Source: Streptomyces sp. man185
GTDB taxonomy: Bacteria; Actinomycetota; Actinomycetes; Streptomycetales; Streptomycetaceae
Assembly (NCBI GenBank): GCA_002551355.1
Contig: NTHE01000011.1
Span: forward strand, 62,001-126,000
Direction of reading: 5' to 3'
Length of the DNA stretch: 64,000 nt
Program-made: the position numbers and the translations under genes
The notes under the pieces: model-generated
Databases searched by the model: none
What the model saw: the letters and a program-made list of their open reading frames with translations, nothing else
Told to the model about the DNA's origin: nothing
Part shown: positions 52,982 to 61,340 of the stretch, one piece after another
How the letters are laid out: every line of letters begins with the position of its first letter
Position numbering within the stretch: position 1 is the first letter of the stretch

Positions 52982-54242
52982 TGGGGGCGAGATCCGTCCC
53001 CGCACCGCGCCGGCGCACGGCCACCAGATCCGTACGCGCCGTGCCGTTCGCCTCCGTACGCGCGACCGGGACGCTCTCCCCGGCGTCGGCGACCGGGTCG
53101 GCCACCGGCTCCTGCTCTCCATGGCCACCGCACGGGCCGCAGCCTCCGCCGCCCCCATGCGAACCGCAGCCGGCGGACTCCTGCGATCCGCACCCGGCCG
53201 GCTTTGCCGACGTACCGCAACCGCCGGCCAGGGCGTCGGCCCGGTGGCGCGGCAGCGTCGTCGTGCCCGCGCCCTCCACCTCGAAACCGGCGTCCGCGAT
53301 CATGTCCAGGTCGGCCTGGCCCGCCTGGCCCTCGCTCGTCAGGTAGTCGCCCAGGAAGATGGAGTTGACCAGGTGGAGCGCCAGCGGCTGCATCGAGCGC
53401 AGGTGCACCTCACGGCCTCCCGCGAGCCGCACCTCGACATCGGGGCAGACGAAGCGGACCATCGCCAGAATGCGCAGGCAGCGCTGCGGGGTGAGGTTCC
53501 ACTCCTTGGCCAGCGGCGTGCCCTCGAACGGGATCAGGAAGTTCACCGGCACCGAGTCCGGGTCCAGGTCCCGCAGCGCGAACACCACGTCGACCAGGTC
53601 CTTGTCGCTCTCGCCCATCCCGGCGATCAGCCCGGAACACGCCGAGAGTCCGGCGGCCTGGGCCTGCTGCACGGTCTCCACCCGGTCCGCGTACGTGTGC
53701 GTCGTGGTGATCGCCCCGTACGTCTCCTCGGACGTGTTCAGGTTGTGGTTGTACGCGTCGGCGCCCGCCGAACGCAGCCGGTCGGCCTGTCCGTCGGAGA
53801 GCAGACCGAGGCAGGCGCAGACCTCGACGCCCTCGTGTCGTTCCTTGATCGCCTCGATGGTCTGGGTGACCCGGTCGACGTCCCGGTCGGTGGGGCCGCG
53901 CCCGCTCGCCACCAGGCAGACCCGCTTCGCGCCGCCCGCCACCCCGGCGGCGGCGGCCTTGGACGCCTCGTCCGGCTTCAGCCAGGTGTACTTGAGGATC
54001 CCGGCCTTCGACCCGAGCCGCTGCGAACAGTAGGAACAGTCCTCGGGGCAGAGCCCGGACTTCAGATTGACCAGATAGTTGAGCTTCACGCGCCGCCCGA
54101 ACCACTGCCGACGCACCTTCCCGGCGGCGGCCACCACGTCGAGCAGCTCGTCGTCGGAGGTCGCCAGAACGGCGAGCGCTTCTTCGCGGGTCGGCAGTTC
54201 GCGCCGCATCCCCTTGTCCACCAGCGTGTTCAGCAGGTCCAT
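52974..54242 (-). CDS. bioB: Biotin synthase with Cys/Gly-rich C-terminal tail
   Basis: 422 aa, radical-SAM enzyme. The [4Fe-4S] cluster cysteines are in CPEDCSYC (about 59-66), and conserved [10 protein letters not shown] and [10 protein letters not shown] are present. It inserts sulfur into dethiobiotin. Beyond residue 335 a tail of about 85 residues has five Cys in CGT, CGS, CGS and CGPC contexts plus Gly/His, unlike the classical enzyme of about 330-350 aa. It could bind metal or help Fe-S delivery (inference). ATG 54242 follows AGGAT; the gene is divergent from bioF. Confidence 0.95.
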   Translation of the reverse strand: MDLLNTLVDKGMRRELPTREEALAVLATSDDELLDVVAAAGKVRRQWFGRRVKLNYLVNLKSGLCPEDCSYCSQRLGSKAGILKYTWLKPDEASKAAAAGVAGGAKRVCLVASGRGPTDRDVDRVTQTIEAIKERHEGVEVCACLGLLSDGQADRLRSAGADAYNHNLNTSEETYGAITTTHTYADRVETVQQAQAAGLSACSGLIAGMGESDKDLVDVVFALRDLDPDSVPVNFLIPFEGTPLAKEWNLTPQRCLRILAMVRFVCPDVEVRLAGGREVHLRSMQPLALHLVNSIFLGDYLTSEGQAGQADLDMIADAGFEVEGAGTTTLPRHRADALAGGCGTSAKPAGCGSQESAGCGSHGGGGGCGPCGGHGEQEPVADPVADAGESVPVARTEANGTARTDLVAVRRRGAGTDLAPNA

Positions 54243-54308
54243 GAAAGATGATCCTGGCTTACCGCACCGCCTCCAGCCAAGGAGGAACCAGACAGGAGAC
54301 CCGGGCGA

Positions 54309-54330
54309 GGGTGTGTGTATTGCCACACCC
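54309..54330. promoter_or_regulatory. Candidate biotin operator between bioB and bioF
   Basis: GGGTGTG (54309-54315) and CACACCC (54324-54330) are a perfect 7-bp inverted repeat around TGTATTGC, in the 228-bp divergent interval. Confidence 0.5.
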
Positions 54331-54350
54331 TGACCTGCTGCGCACCCGGC

Positions 54351-54356
54351 TAGGGT
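54351..54356 (+). promoter_or_regulatory. Possible -10 element TAGGGT of bioF
   Basis: A TAnnnT element 115 nt before the bioF ATG, just downstream of the inverted repeat; no clear -35. Confidence 0.35.
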
Positions 54357-54470
54357 CTGTTGGCTGCCTACAAAGAGCCCGTCCGCACAAGACTGCCCGC
54401 ACCGGACCGTCCGCACCAGACGTCCGCGCGGAGCCGCCCGCCGAGGCCCGCCTACCCAAGGGACCGCCCC

Positions 54471-55631
54471 ATGTCCTTCGCCCCGTTCGACTGGATCGAC
54501 GCCGAGGCCCGCGGCCGGGCCGCCGCCGGACTCGTACGCACGCTGCGTCCGCGCGACGCCGAGCCGGAGCTGCTGGACCTCGCGAGCAACGACTACCTGG
54601 GCCTCACCCGGCACCCGGAGGTCACCTCGGCAGCGGCCTCCGCAGCCCACCGCTGGGGAGCGGGCGCCACCGGATCCCGGCTGGTCACCGGCTCCACCGC
54701 CCTGCACGCCGAACTCGAACGGGAGCTCGCGGCGTTCTGCGGCTTCGAGGCGGCCCTCGTGCTCTCCTCCGGGTACGCGGCCAACCTCGCCGCGCTGACC
54801 GCGCTGTCCGGGCGCGGCTCCCTCATCGTCTCCGACGCGGGCAACCACGCCTCGATCGTGGACGGCTGCCGGCTCTCCCGCGCCGAGACCGCCGTCGTCT
54901 CCCACGCCGACCCGGACGCGGTGGCCAAGGCGCTCGGGGCACACGACGGCCGGTCCCTCGCCGTCACCGACTCGGTCTTCTCCGTGGACGGCGACGCCGC
55001 CCCGCTCCCCGCCCTGGCCGAGGCCTGCCGTTTTGCGAACGCCGCCCTGCTCGTCGACGACGCCCATGGCCTCGGCGTCCTGGGCGACGGCGGCCGGGGC
55101 GCGCTCGCCGCCGCCGGTCTGGCGGGCCGCGACGGGATCGTGGCCACGCTCACCCTGTCCAAGTCGCTGGGCAGCCAGGGCGGAGCGGTCCTGGGGCCCG
55201 CCCGGGTCATCGACCACCTGGTCAACACGGCCCGCACCTTCATCTTCGACACCGGACTCGCCCCGGCGGCGGCCGGCGGCGCGCTCGGCGCGCTCGACGT
55301 GCTGCGCCGGGAGCCCGAACGGGCGGCCCGCGCCCGTGAGGTGGCCGCCGCGCTGTACACGCGGCTCACCGCCGCCGGGCTGCGGGCGGTCCGGCCCGAC
55401 GCGGCCGTCGTCTCCGTCCGGGCGCCCTCGGCGGACGCGGCGGTGCGCTGGGCTGCCGACTGCCGCACGGCCGGGATGGCGGTCGGCTGCTTCCGCCCGC
55501 CGTCGGTACCGGACGGCATCTCCCGGCTGCGGCTCACCGCCCGGGCCGACCTGACCGAGGAGCAGATCACGACCGCGGTGGCCACGATCGTCGCCACCGC
55601 TCCCCGGCAGGCGGACGCTCCGGTCAGCTGA
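54471..55631 (+). CDS. bioF: 8-amino-7-oxononanoate synthase
   Basis: 386 aa, alpha-oxoamine synthase. [24 protein letters not shown] and [14 protein letters not shown] motifs occur, with the PLP lysine in [13 protein letters not shown]. It condenses pimeloyl-thioester with alanine, the first ring-forming step of biotin synthesis. It is divergent from bioB-bioA-bioD; no bioC, bioH or bioW is present in the window. Its 3' end overlaps the convergent DUF397 gene by 8 bp. Confidence 0.95.
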   Translation: MSFAPFDWIDAEARGRAAAGLVRTLRPRDAEPELLDLASNDYLGLTRHPEVTSAAASAAHRWGAGATGSRLVTGSTALHAELERELAAFCGFEAALVLSSGYAANLAALTALSGRGSLIVSDAGNHASIVDGCRLSRAETAVVSHADPDAVAKALGAHDGRSLAVTDSVFSVDGDAAPLPALAEACRFANAALLVDDAHGLGVLGDGGRGALAAAGLAGRDGIVATLTLSKSLGSQGGAVLGPARVIDHLVNTARTFIFDTGLAPAAAGGALGALDVLRREPERAARAREVAAALYTRLTAAGLRAVRPDAAVVSVRAPSADAAVRWAADCRTAGMAVGCFRPPSVPDGISRLRLTARADLTEEQITTAVATIVATAPRQADAPVS

Positions 55632-55884
55632 CCCCGCGCGGCCGCCCTGCGGGCGACGACGTGCAGGGTCGGACAGGTCCTAGACCGGTGACGAACGTGC
55701 TCCACGCCGCCGCCGAGAAACGCAGCGGCGGCCGGTCCGCGTCCTTCGAATCACGTACGGCGAGCAGGGCGCCGAACAGCGCGGTCTCCACGCAGTTGTT
55801 CATCCCGGTCGAGCGGCTGCTGCGCCGCCACGACGCGGTGGACGGCGCCCCGGGCGACGGCGGTGGTGTGGAACGGTCGGACAT
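55624..55884 (-). CDS. DUF397 domain protein
   Basis: 86 aa. [38 protein letters not shown] is the complete DUF397 domain, shared by small Streptomyces proteins that are partners of XRE/DUF5753 regulators (BldB-like WhiJ systems). The N-terminal 18 residues are Ser/Pro-rich. It lies 59 bp downstream of the XRE gene in the same direction. Confidence 0.88.
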   Translation of the reverse strand: MSDRSTPPPSPGAPSTASWRRSSRSTGMNNCVETALFGALLAVRDSKDADRPPLRFSAAAWSTFVTGLGPVRPCTSSPAGRPRGVS

Positions 55885-55943
55885 GGTGGCCCCCTCGGGC
55901 AGTCGGACGGTCCGGCGGGACCCGGCCGGACGACCCGGTTCCG

Positions 55944-56798
55944 CTAGCTGCGGCTGAGCGCGGTGATGAGGTCCAGCGAGCGTTCGGGCGACAGCGCGTG
56001 CGCCTGCAAGGTACGGAAGGCCGAGCTGTACGCCTCAAGGTCTTCTTTCCGTTCCAGATAAAGGCTACTCGTCAAGTGGTCAAGAACGACCACATCCAGA
56101 TCAGAAGTGTTCGGAAAAGAGAAGATGACGAAAGGGCCGGTGAGTCCGACGTACCCGCCGACCGAGAACGGCAACAACTGCAGTTGAACGTGAGGCAGTT
56201 GGGACACCTGGATCAGGTGGTGCAGCTGATCCCGCATCACCGCCGGCCCACCCACCTCGCGATGGAGCACCGCCTCGTCCAGGACGGCGGTGAACCGCAG
56301 CGGCGGGCTCGCGCGCAGCACCCGCTGGCGGGTCAGTCGGACCTCGACCAGGGAGTCGAGCCGGCCGTCCGGTAGACCGTCCAGTGAGGCGCGGGTCACG
56401 GCCCGTGCGTATCCGGCGGTCTGGAGCAGCCCCGGCACCACGGAGGTCTCCAGCGTCCGGACCGTACTGGCCTGCGACTCCAGGCTGATGAAGTCGCGGT
56501 ACTGCGGCGGGATCAGTCCCCGGTACGCATGCCACCAGCCCGAACCGCCGCCGCCCGCCGACCCCGCGAGGACTTCCAGCAGCGAACGCAACTGGGTGTC
56601 CCGCACCGCGTAGACGTCCAGCAGCCGCGCAACGTCGGCCGGCGTCACCCCGCTGGCGCCCGTCTCGATACGGCTCACCTTCGACTGGTGCCAGCCGAGC
56701 AGCCGCGCCGCGTCCCGGCTGGTCAGGCCGGAGGCGTTGCGCAGGCTCCGCAGTTCCTCACCCAGCTTGCGCCGCCGGACGACGGGGCCGTGCAGCAT
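55944..56798 (-). CDS. XRE regulator with DUF5753 domain (WhiJ-like)
   Basis: 284 aa. The N-terminal HTH (LGEELRSLRNASGLTSRDAARLLGWHQSKVSRIETG, about 12-47) is followed by the DUF5753 domain (QYRDFISLESQASTVRTLETSVVPGLLQTAGYARAV). Such regulators act with DUF397 proteins and a small ATPase in Streptomyces development or secondary metabolism. AAGGAG precedes the ATG. It is divergent from the ATPase, and a 16-bp AT-rich inverted repeat lies between them. Confidence 0.9.
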   Translation of the reverse strand: MLHGPVVRRRKLGEELRSLRNASGLTSRDAARLLGWHQSKVSRIETGASGVTPADVARLLDVYAVRDTQLRSLLEVLAGSAGGGGSGWWHAYRGLIPPQYRDFISLESQASTVRTLETSVVPGLLQTAGYARAVTRASLDGLPDGRLDSLVEVRLTRQRVLRASPPLRFTAVLDEAVLHREVGGPAVMRDQLHHLIQVSQLPHVQLQLLPFSVGGYVGLTGPFVIFSFPNTSDLDVVVLDHLTSSLYLERKEDLEAYSSAFRTLQAHALSPERSLDLITALSRS

Positions 56799-56914
56799 GC
56801 CGGTCTCCTTGTGCTGTCGGGAAGGGCCGGTCCGTCACCGGGGCCGGCCTGCAGAGAGGTCAGTGTGCCGCCCGCCCACGCCGTACGGGTCACGAATTCA
56901 CCGCTTCGAGCGAC

Positions 56915-56930
56915 AGATATATGCATATCT
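56915..56930. promoter_or_regulatory. AT-rich inverted repeat in the XRE/ATPase divergent region
   Basis: AGATAT-ATGC-ATATCT (56915-56930), an island of A/T in GC-rich DNA, 32 nt before ATG 56962. A likely operator of the XRE regulator. Confidence 0.55.
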
Positions 56931-56961
56931 TGGCCGAACCCCGTTACAGGGAGCTGCATCG

Positions 56962-57465
56962 ATGGCAATCTGGCGCGAAGCACAATCCTGGCCGACCGTC
57001 GGTCGGCCAGGGCGGGAAAGGGACGGCGTCGCCATGGCAGACCATCAGGAAGCAACCGTCACTCTGCCGAGCGATCCGGTCTCGGTCTCCTCGGCCCGCA
57101 GACATGTCGCCAGGACCCTGACCCAGTGGGGCCTGCCCGACGACAGCGAGTTGGCCGACACCATCCGGCTGATCGTCTCGGAGCTGGCCACCAACGCCGT
57201 TCAGCACACGTTCGGCCAGTCGCCCACCTTCACCGTGGACCTGCGCCTCGAACGCGACGAGGAGCTGTATCTCGGCGTGACGGACAGTCACCCCCGCTGG
57301 CCCCAGCGACTGCCCGCCGCCGTACGGCAGGACAACGGCCGCGGCATGGTCATCATCCGGGCACTGGCCAAGGAGCGCGGCGGGCGGCTCCAGGTCACTC
57401 CGACCGCGGAGGGCGGCAAGACGGTCTGGATCGCGCTCCCGTGGGTCGTCGCATTCCAGGGCTGA
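56962..57465 (+). CDS. HATPase_c-type ATP-binding protein (anti-sigma-factor/SpoIIAB-like)
   Basis: 167 aa. IRLIVSELATNAVQHTF (N-box), YLGVTDSHPRWPQR, NGRGMVIIRALAKERGGRL (G-box) and GKTVWIALPW identify the GHKL ATPase fold, as in RsbW-like anti-sigma kinases. ATG 56962 is favoured because GGGAG lies 8 nt upstream; ATG 57034 (MADHQEATVTLP) is the alternative, common N-terminus. It completes the XRE/DUF397/ATPase triad found repeatedly in Streptomyces. Confidence 0.85.
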   Translation: MAIWREAQSWPTVGRPGRERDGVAMADHQEATVTLPSDPVSVSSARRHVARTLTQWGLPDDSELADTIRLIVSELATNAVQHTFGQSPTFTVDLRLERDEELYLGVTDSHPRWPQRLPAAVRQDNGRGMVIIRALAKERGGRLQVTPTAEGGKTVWIALPWVVAFQG

Positions 57466-57498
57466 TCCCGGCGCGGAGCACGCGGAGAGCCGGGGGCG

Positions 57499-58440
57499 TC
57501 AGCCCGCGGGCGGCCGGTTCGCCTGCGCTGCCGTGCCCCCGCGGCCGAAGCCGCTGCGCAGCAGCGCGAGCAGCGTCGCGGCAGCCGCGCTCGACCGGTC
57601 GCCCCGGTGCGCGACCGAGATGGTCCGGCGGAACGACGCGGGCTCCAGTCGCCGGACCGACAGCGGGGCCGCCGCCATCGAGGCGACCATCTCCGGCACC
57701 ACCGCCACCCCGAGACCCGCACTGACCAGCGCGCACACCAGCGCGTACCCGGGCGATTCGCAGACCACAGCGGGCGTCGCCCCGGCCTCGGCGAGCGCGC
57801 TCTCGACCCCGTGCCGGGGCGGGTGAGTGGGCGCGCTGCTGATCAGCGGCCGCCCCGCCAGCTCGCTGACCGGCAGCCGACCGGTGCCCTCGGCGAGCCG
57901 GTGGCCCGCCGAGGTGACCAGCACCAGCTCCTCGACCAGCAGGGGTTCGACGAGGACGCCCACCGGCAGAGGGCCCGCCGTCGCCGGTTCGTAGGCGTGC
58001 GTCAGGGCGAGGTCCACCTCGCCCGCGACCACCGCGGCGACCCCGCCGGGCGGTTCGTACTCGGCGACGGTCAGCTCGACCTCCGGATGAGCCCGCCGGA
58101 ACGCGCTGAGGACCGGGGGCAGCAGATGAATCCCGGCCGTCGTGAAGGTCCCCACCCGCAGCCTGCCGCCCGAGAGCCCGGCCAGTTGCGCCAGCTCGTG
58201 CCGCGCCTGGTCCAGTTCGTCCAGCACCCGCCGGGCCCGGCCCGCCAGCAGTTCGCCCGCCGCCGTCAGCCGGGCCCCGCGATGGTGGCGCACCAGCAGT
58301 GCCGCCCCGGCCTCCCGCTCCAGCTTGGCCAGCTGCTGGGAGAGCGCGGGCGCGGTGTAGCCCAGGCGGGCGGCGGCCCGGGTGATCGATCCGGCCTCCG
58401 CGACCGCCACGAGTGCCGCGAGCCGTGTCGGGTCGTACAT
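57499..58440 (-). CDS. LysR-family transcriptional regulator
   Basis: 313 aa. N-terminal HTH (LAALVAVAEAGSITRAAARLGYTAPALSQQLAKLEREAG) and periplasmic-binding-like effector domain (VELTVAEYEPPGGVAAV...). Divergent from a LysE-type exporter, so it probably activates that exporter in response to its substrate, as with ArgP/LysG. Confidence 0.92.
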   Translation of the reverse strand: MYDPTRLAALVAVAEAGSITRAAARLGYTAPALSQQLAKLEREAGAALLVRHHRGARLTAAGELLAGRARRVLDELDQARHELAQLAGLSGGRLRVGTFTTAGIHLLPPVLSAFRRAHPEVELTVAEYEPPGGVAAVVAGEVDLALTHAYEPATAGPLPVGVLVEPLLVEELVLVTSAGHRLAEGTGRLPVSELAGRPLISSAPTHPPRHGVESALAEAGATPAVVCESPGYALVCALVSAGLGVAVVPEMVASMAAAPLSVRRLEPASFRRTISVAHRGDRSSAAAATLLALLRSGFGRGGTAAQANRPPAG

Positions 58441-58449
58441 GAAAGCGTT

Positions 58450-58490
58450 CCTTTAGGCAGACCCAGAAGATTGCAAGTACACGCTAAAGG
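58450..58490. promoter_or_regulatory. Candidate LysR operator
   Basis: CCTTTAG (58450-58456) and CTAAAGG (58484-58490) are a perfect inverted repeat spanning the 74-bp divergent interval, with TTGCAA in the centre. Confidence 0.5.
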
Positions 58491-58514
58491 CTCCGCCGGT
58501 CCAAGGTGGACCTC

Positions 58515-59162
58515 ATGGACGCACAACTGATCGCCTTCACGGGGGTCGCCGCCGGTATGGTCGCGCTGCCCGGCGCCGACTTCACCGTCGTCGTACGCAA
58601 CGCCCTGGTCTCACGCGCCGCCGGCCTGGCCACCGCGCTCGGCGTGGCCGGGGGGCTGCTGGTGCACACCGCACTCGCGGTCGCCGGACTCGCCGCGGTG
58701 CTCGTGACGATGCCCGTGCTCTTCCGCACCGTCCAGCTGCTCGGCGGCGCGTACGTGCTCTACCTCGGGATCAGCGCGCTGTACGCGATCCGGCGTCGCG
58801 GACCGGTGGACGACGGCGGAACACCTGAGGACGCGCCGGGGCGGCCCGTGCCCGGGGAGTTCGGACGCGCGCTGCGCCAGGGGTTCCTGACCAACGCGCT
58901 GAACCCCAAGGCCCCGGTCCTCTTCCTCAGCCTGCTGCCGCAGTTCGTGCCCCACGGTCAGCCGCCACTGCCCCGGACACTGTTGCTCGCGGCCCTCGTG
59001 GTGGTACTGGCGCTGATCTGGTTCCCGGCCGTGGCCCTGCTCGTGGACCGGCTGGGCCGGTGGCTGCGCCGACCGCGTACCGCCCGCGCCATCGAGGGCG
59101 GCAGCGGTGTGGCGCTCACCGGTCTGGGACTCGCCCTGGTCACCGGCCCGCTGCTGCGCTGA
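58515..59162 (+). CDS. LysE-family exporter
   Basis: 215 aa with six hydrophobic segments and the LysE/RhtB N-terminus (GVAAGMVALPGADFTVVVRNAL). RQGFLTNALNPKAPVLFL is the conserved central loop. It exports an amino acid or analogue. ATG 58515 follows AAGGTGG; a GTG nine bases upstream is an alternative. Divergent from LysR. Confidence 0.9.
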   Translation: MDAQLIAFTGVAAGMVALPGADFTVVVRNALVSRAAGLATALGVAGGLLVHTALAVAGLAAVLVTMPVLFRTVQLLGGAYVLYLGISALYAIRRRGPVDDGGTPEDAPGRPVPGEFGRALRQGFLTNALNPKAPVLFLSLLPQFVPHGQPPLPRTLLLAALVVVLALIWFPAVALLVDRLGRWLRRPRTARAIEGGSGVALTGLGLALVTGPLLR

Positions 59163-59183
59163 GGACGCCGCGGACGCCCTCAG

Positions 59184-59238
59184 CGGCCGGACGGCCCGGG
59201 CTGCCCGTGACCTCCCGCACGGAAAGAGCGTCCGGCCG
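59184..59238. terminator. Inverted repeat between LysE and NlpC/P60 genes
   Basis: CGGCCGGACG (59184-59193) and CGTCCGGCCG (59229-59238) are a perfect 10-bp inverted repeat with a 35-nt loop, between convergent stops. Confidence 0.45.
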
Positions 59239-59242
59239 GAGG

Positions 59243-59713
59243 TCAGCGGACCCTTCCGTACCAGACGCTCTTGGACCAGATTTTCGCCAGTCGCACCACG
59301 TCCCCCGATTTGGGGGAGTGCCAGATCTTCCCGGCCCCGGCGTAGATGCCCACGTGGTAGACGCTGCGCCCCGAATGGAAGAAGACGAGGTCGCCGCGTT
59401 TGCGCTGCGACTTCGCGATATGGCGGGTCTTGTTGTACTGCTGCTGTGCCGTGCGGGGAAGCTTCTTGCCGGCCTTCTTGAACGAGTAGACCGTCAGGCC
59501 CGAGCAGTCGAAGCGGCTGGGGCCGGCCGCTCCGTATTTGTAGGGAGCACCCTTCTTCGACGCGGCGACCTTCAGCGCCTTCGTCGAGTGAGCGGCGGCC
59601 TCGGCGTCGCTCACCATGCCGGGCGCCAGCATCGTGGACGTCACGGCCAGGGTGAGCACCGAGGCCGTTCCGACCCGGGCGAACAGAGACGGGACATGAA
59701 CCTGCGCAGACAT
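59243..59713 (-). CDS. NlpC/P60 cell-wall endopeptidase, c-di-AMP-controlled
   Basis: 156 aa. A signal peptide (VLTLAVTSTMLAPGMVSDAEA) precedes the NlpC/P60 domain with catalytic Cys in RFDCSGLTVY, His in YHVGIYAG and a third residue in HSPKSG. It cleaves D-Glu/meso-DAP-type peptide links in peptidoglycan. ATG 59713 follows GAAGGG. The leader carries a ydaO-type riboswitch, as do several Streptomyces resuscitation and wall-lytic genes. Confidence 0.9.
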   Translation of the reverse strand: MSAQVHVPSLFARVGTASVLTLAVTSTMLAPGMVSDAEAAAHSTKALKVAASKKGAPYKYGAAGPSRFDCSGLTVYSFKKAGKKLPRTAQQQYNKTRHIAKSQRKRGDLVFFHSGRSVYHVGIYAGAGKIWHSPKSGDVVRLAKIWSKSVWYGRVR

Positions 59714-59725
59714 GCGCAACCCTTC

Positions 59726-59893
59726 GTCAGCCGCCTGTGAAGGATGACCTGTCGGGTTCGGGCTGGCGAAGTTGCCCGGCCGCTTGACGCGGCTTCACCC
59801 CGAGGGCTTCCCGGTCTCCCGGTCGGCCCGTTGTGCTCGGGTCCTCCACTCCTGCCGATCCACTTCTGTCGACCAGTCATCCGGGCGGCGGCA
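59726..59893 (-). ncRNA. ydaO/yuaA c-di-AMP riboswitch
   Basis: On the minus strand the leader contains GGAGGACCCGAG, CUCGGGGUGAAGCC, GGCCGGGCAAC and CCGAACCCGACAGGUCAUC, in the order and spacing of the ydaO consensus (GGGGACCCAA, UUGGGGUGAAUC, GUAGGGC, CCGAACCCGUCAGCUAACC). GCCGCC at its start can close on GGCGGC at its end (P1). The GAAGGG ribosome site follows immediately. C-di-AMP binding to this class switches expression off. Confidence 0.85.
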
Positions 59894-60299
59894 GGACTCG
59901 GCGTCCGCCCGGACCGCCCCGCCGCGGTGGCGGGGGCTTGTCGTCCCAGGGATCTTGACGCACTCCGTGCCGGATTTCCGAGCTGAAACGGTGGTTTGTG
60001 AGTCTCCTCACCACTGATCCATTCAGGTGGACAGGCCCGATTCGCGCTCGCCGGCGAGCCGGGCGCACACCCTCGTACCAGCGACGAAAGGGCGCATTTC
60101 GAGTACGGGCCGGGTGTCGAACGCAAGTTGAGCCGTCGCTCGCGCGGGTGATCTCCTACGCCGAACGAGCGAGGCAAATCGATCGCGGGACCGGGCGTGT
60201 CGTGCGGCGGGGCGACCGGTCCGCCCCCGTAAGGCGCTCGCCCCGCCCCCGTGAGGCGCTCCCCCCGCCTCCGTGTCGTGCTTCCGGTTGCGGAGCGGG
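59894..60299. other. Long non-coding upstream region
   Basis: 406 bp between the riboswitch and the ClpP-associated small gene. It must include the promoter of the NlpC/P60 transcript, but no convincing -10/-35 pair stands out. A GTGGT...ACCAC hairpin lies near 59991-60015 and a 22-bp tandem duplication at 60224-60267. No gene seen. Confidence 0.5.
60224..60267. repeat. 22-bp tandem duplication
   Basis: Two consecutive 22-bp units (60224-60245 and 60246-60267) of the type CCCCCGTRAGGCGCTCSCCCCG match at 20 of 22 positions, followed by a partial third copy. Confidence 0.75.
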
Positions 60300-60605
60300 T
60301 CAGTGCACCGTCGGCGGCATCGCGACCCGGCCCGCCCGGCGTTCCCCGTCCAGGACGCGCAGGGCCCGCGCCAGGGTGGCCGCGTGGAGCCGTGACTCGC
60401 CGCGCTCGTGCATCAGGGCCAGGGCGTCGCGCAGGGCCGCCGCGCCGGAGGCCAGGGCCTGGGCGGCTCGCAACGCGCTGTAGGTGTCGCCGCCGTGGGC
60501 CGGGTTGATCCGGCCCACCTGGTCGAGCACAGCCAGATAGCAGTCGACGAACTCGCCCTCGGCGCGGGTCAGCGCGGGCAGGGGCGGGAACTCGGGTGGC
60601 TCCAT
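60300..60605 (-). CDS. Small hypothetical protein in operon with the ClpP paralogue
   Basis: 101 aa, MEPPEFPPLPALTRAEGEFVDCYLAVLDQVGRINPA..., mostly helical, no recognised domain. A GAGGGGAA ribosome site lies 6 nt before the ATG. It starts 37 bp after the clpP stop in the same direction, so it may modulate or be degraded by that protease. Confidence 0.7.
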   Translation of the reverse strand: MEPPEFPPLPALTRAEGEFVDCYLAVLDQVGRINPAHGGDTYSALRAAQALASGAAALRDALALMHERGESRLHAATLARALRVLDGERRAGRVAMPPTVH

Positions 60606-60642
60606 CGGCGTTTCCCCTCGCGTCGTACGGCGGCCGGGAGAG

Positions 60643-61248
60643 TCAGCGGTTTTCCATGACGTGGTCGACCAGCCCGTAGGCGAGGGCGGCCTTCGCGTCG
60701 AGGATGGTGTCACGTTCGATGTCGGCGGTGATCTGCTCCGCTGTCCGCCCCGTGTGCCGGACCAGCATGGCCGCGAACATCTCGCGGGTGCGCACCAGTT
60801 CGCGCGCGTGGATCTCCAGGTCGGACGGCTGGCCCCGCATCGGCTCCTCCAGCGCGGGCTGCTGAATGACTACCCGCGCACCGGGCAGTGCATGTCGACG
60901 TCCCTTCGCCCCGGCCGCCAGCAGGGCCGCCGCATAGGAGCCCGCCTGCCCCAGGCAGAAGGTCTCCACCTCGCAGGTCAGGAACTGCATCGTGTCGTAG
61001 ACCGCGGCCATCGCCTGGAAGGTGCCGCCGGGTGAGTTGATGTAGAGCGACAGGGGCCGGTCCGGATCGGCGTGTTCCAGGTACATGAGCTGGGCGATGA
61101 GGTCGCTCGCCGCGGTGTCGTCGATCGGGCTCCCGAGGAAGACGATCCGCTCGGACAACAGCTTGGAGTACGGGTCCAGTGTCCGGGTTCCGGTCGCGGT
61201 GCGCTCGGTGAACTCGGGCAGTACGTAGCGGGCGGCGGGGCGGATCAT
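60643..61248 (-). CDS. ClpP-like protease subunit with Gln in place of catalytic His
   Basis: 201 aa with the ClpP fold: LYINSPGG (68-75), catalytic-type Ser104 in GQAGSYAA, and Asp180 in ERDTI aligned to E. coli Asp171. The catalytic His (E. coli His122, in RVMIHQP) is Gln129 here (RVVIQQP; CAG codon at 60862-60864). Ser and Asp are retained, so the triad is broken, as in ClpR-type subunits. It likely needs a catalytic ClpP partner in a mixed ring, or acts without proteolysis. GGAGAGAGG precedes the ATG. Confidence 0.9.
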   Translation of the reverse strand: MIRPAARYVLPEFTERTATGTRTLDPYSKLLSERIVFLGSPIDDTAASDLIAQLMYLEHADPDRPLSLYINSPGGTFQAMAAVYDTMQFLTCEVETFCLGQAGSYAAALLAAGAKGRRHALPGARVVIQQPALEEPMRGQPSDLEIHARELVRTREMFAAMLVRHTGRTAEQITADIERDTILDAKAALAYGLVDHVMENR

Positions 61249-61306
61249 GGCGTGCCTCTCTCCTGGAACTGACCATCCGTCTGTCCGTCCGTCCCTGCGT
61301 AAGAAA

Positions 61307-61321
61307 TGTACAGGACGTACA
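61307..61321. promoter_or_regulatory. Candidate operator between ClpP-like and YefM-type genes
   Basis: TGTAC-AGGAC-GTACA, a perfect 5-bp inverted repeat covering the -35 zone of the antitoxin promoter in the 92-bp divergent interval. Confidence 0.55.
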
Positions 61322-61327
61322 GAAGGT

Positions 61328-61333
61328 TATGAT
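61328..61333 (+). promoter_or_regulatory. -10 element TATGAT, leaderless start of the antitoxin gene
   Basis: TATGAT ends 7 nt before ATG 61341. It overlaps the two in-frame upstream ATGs (61329 and 61332), which therefore are not starts. Confidence 0.55.
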
Positions 61334-61340
61334 GGGGACT

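Noticed and set aside
54243..54470. BioF extension to an upstream in-frame start at 54360
   Set aside because: The added residues are Arg/Pro-rich and the region holds the promoter; [10 protein letters not shown] at 54471 is the natural start.
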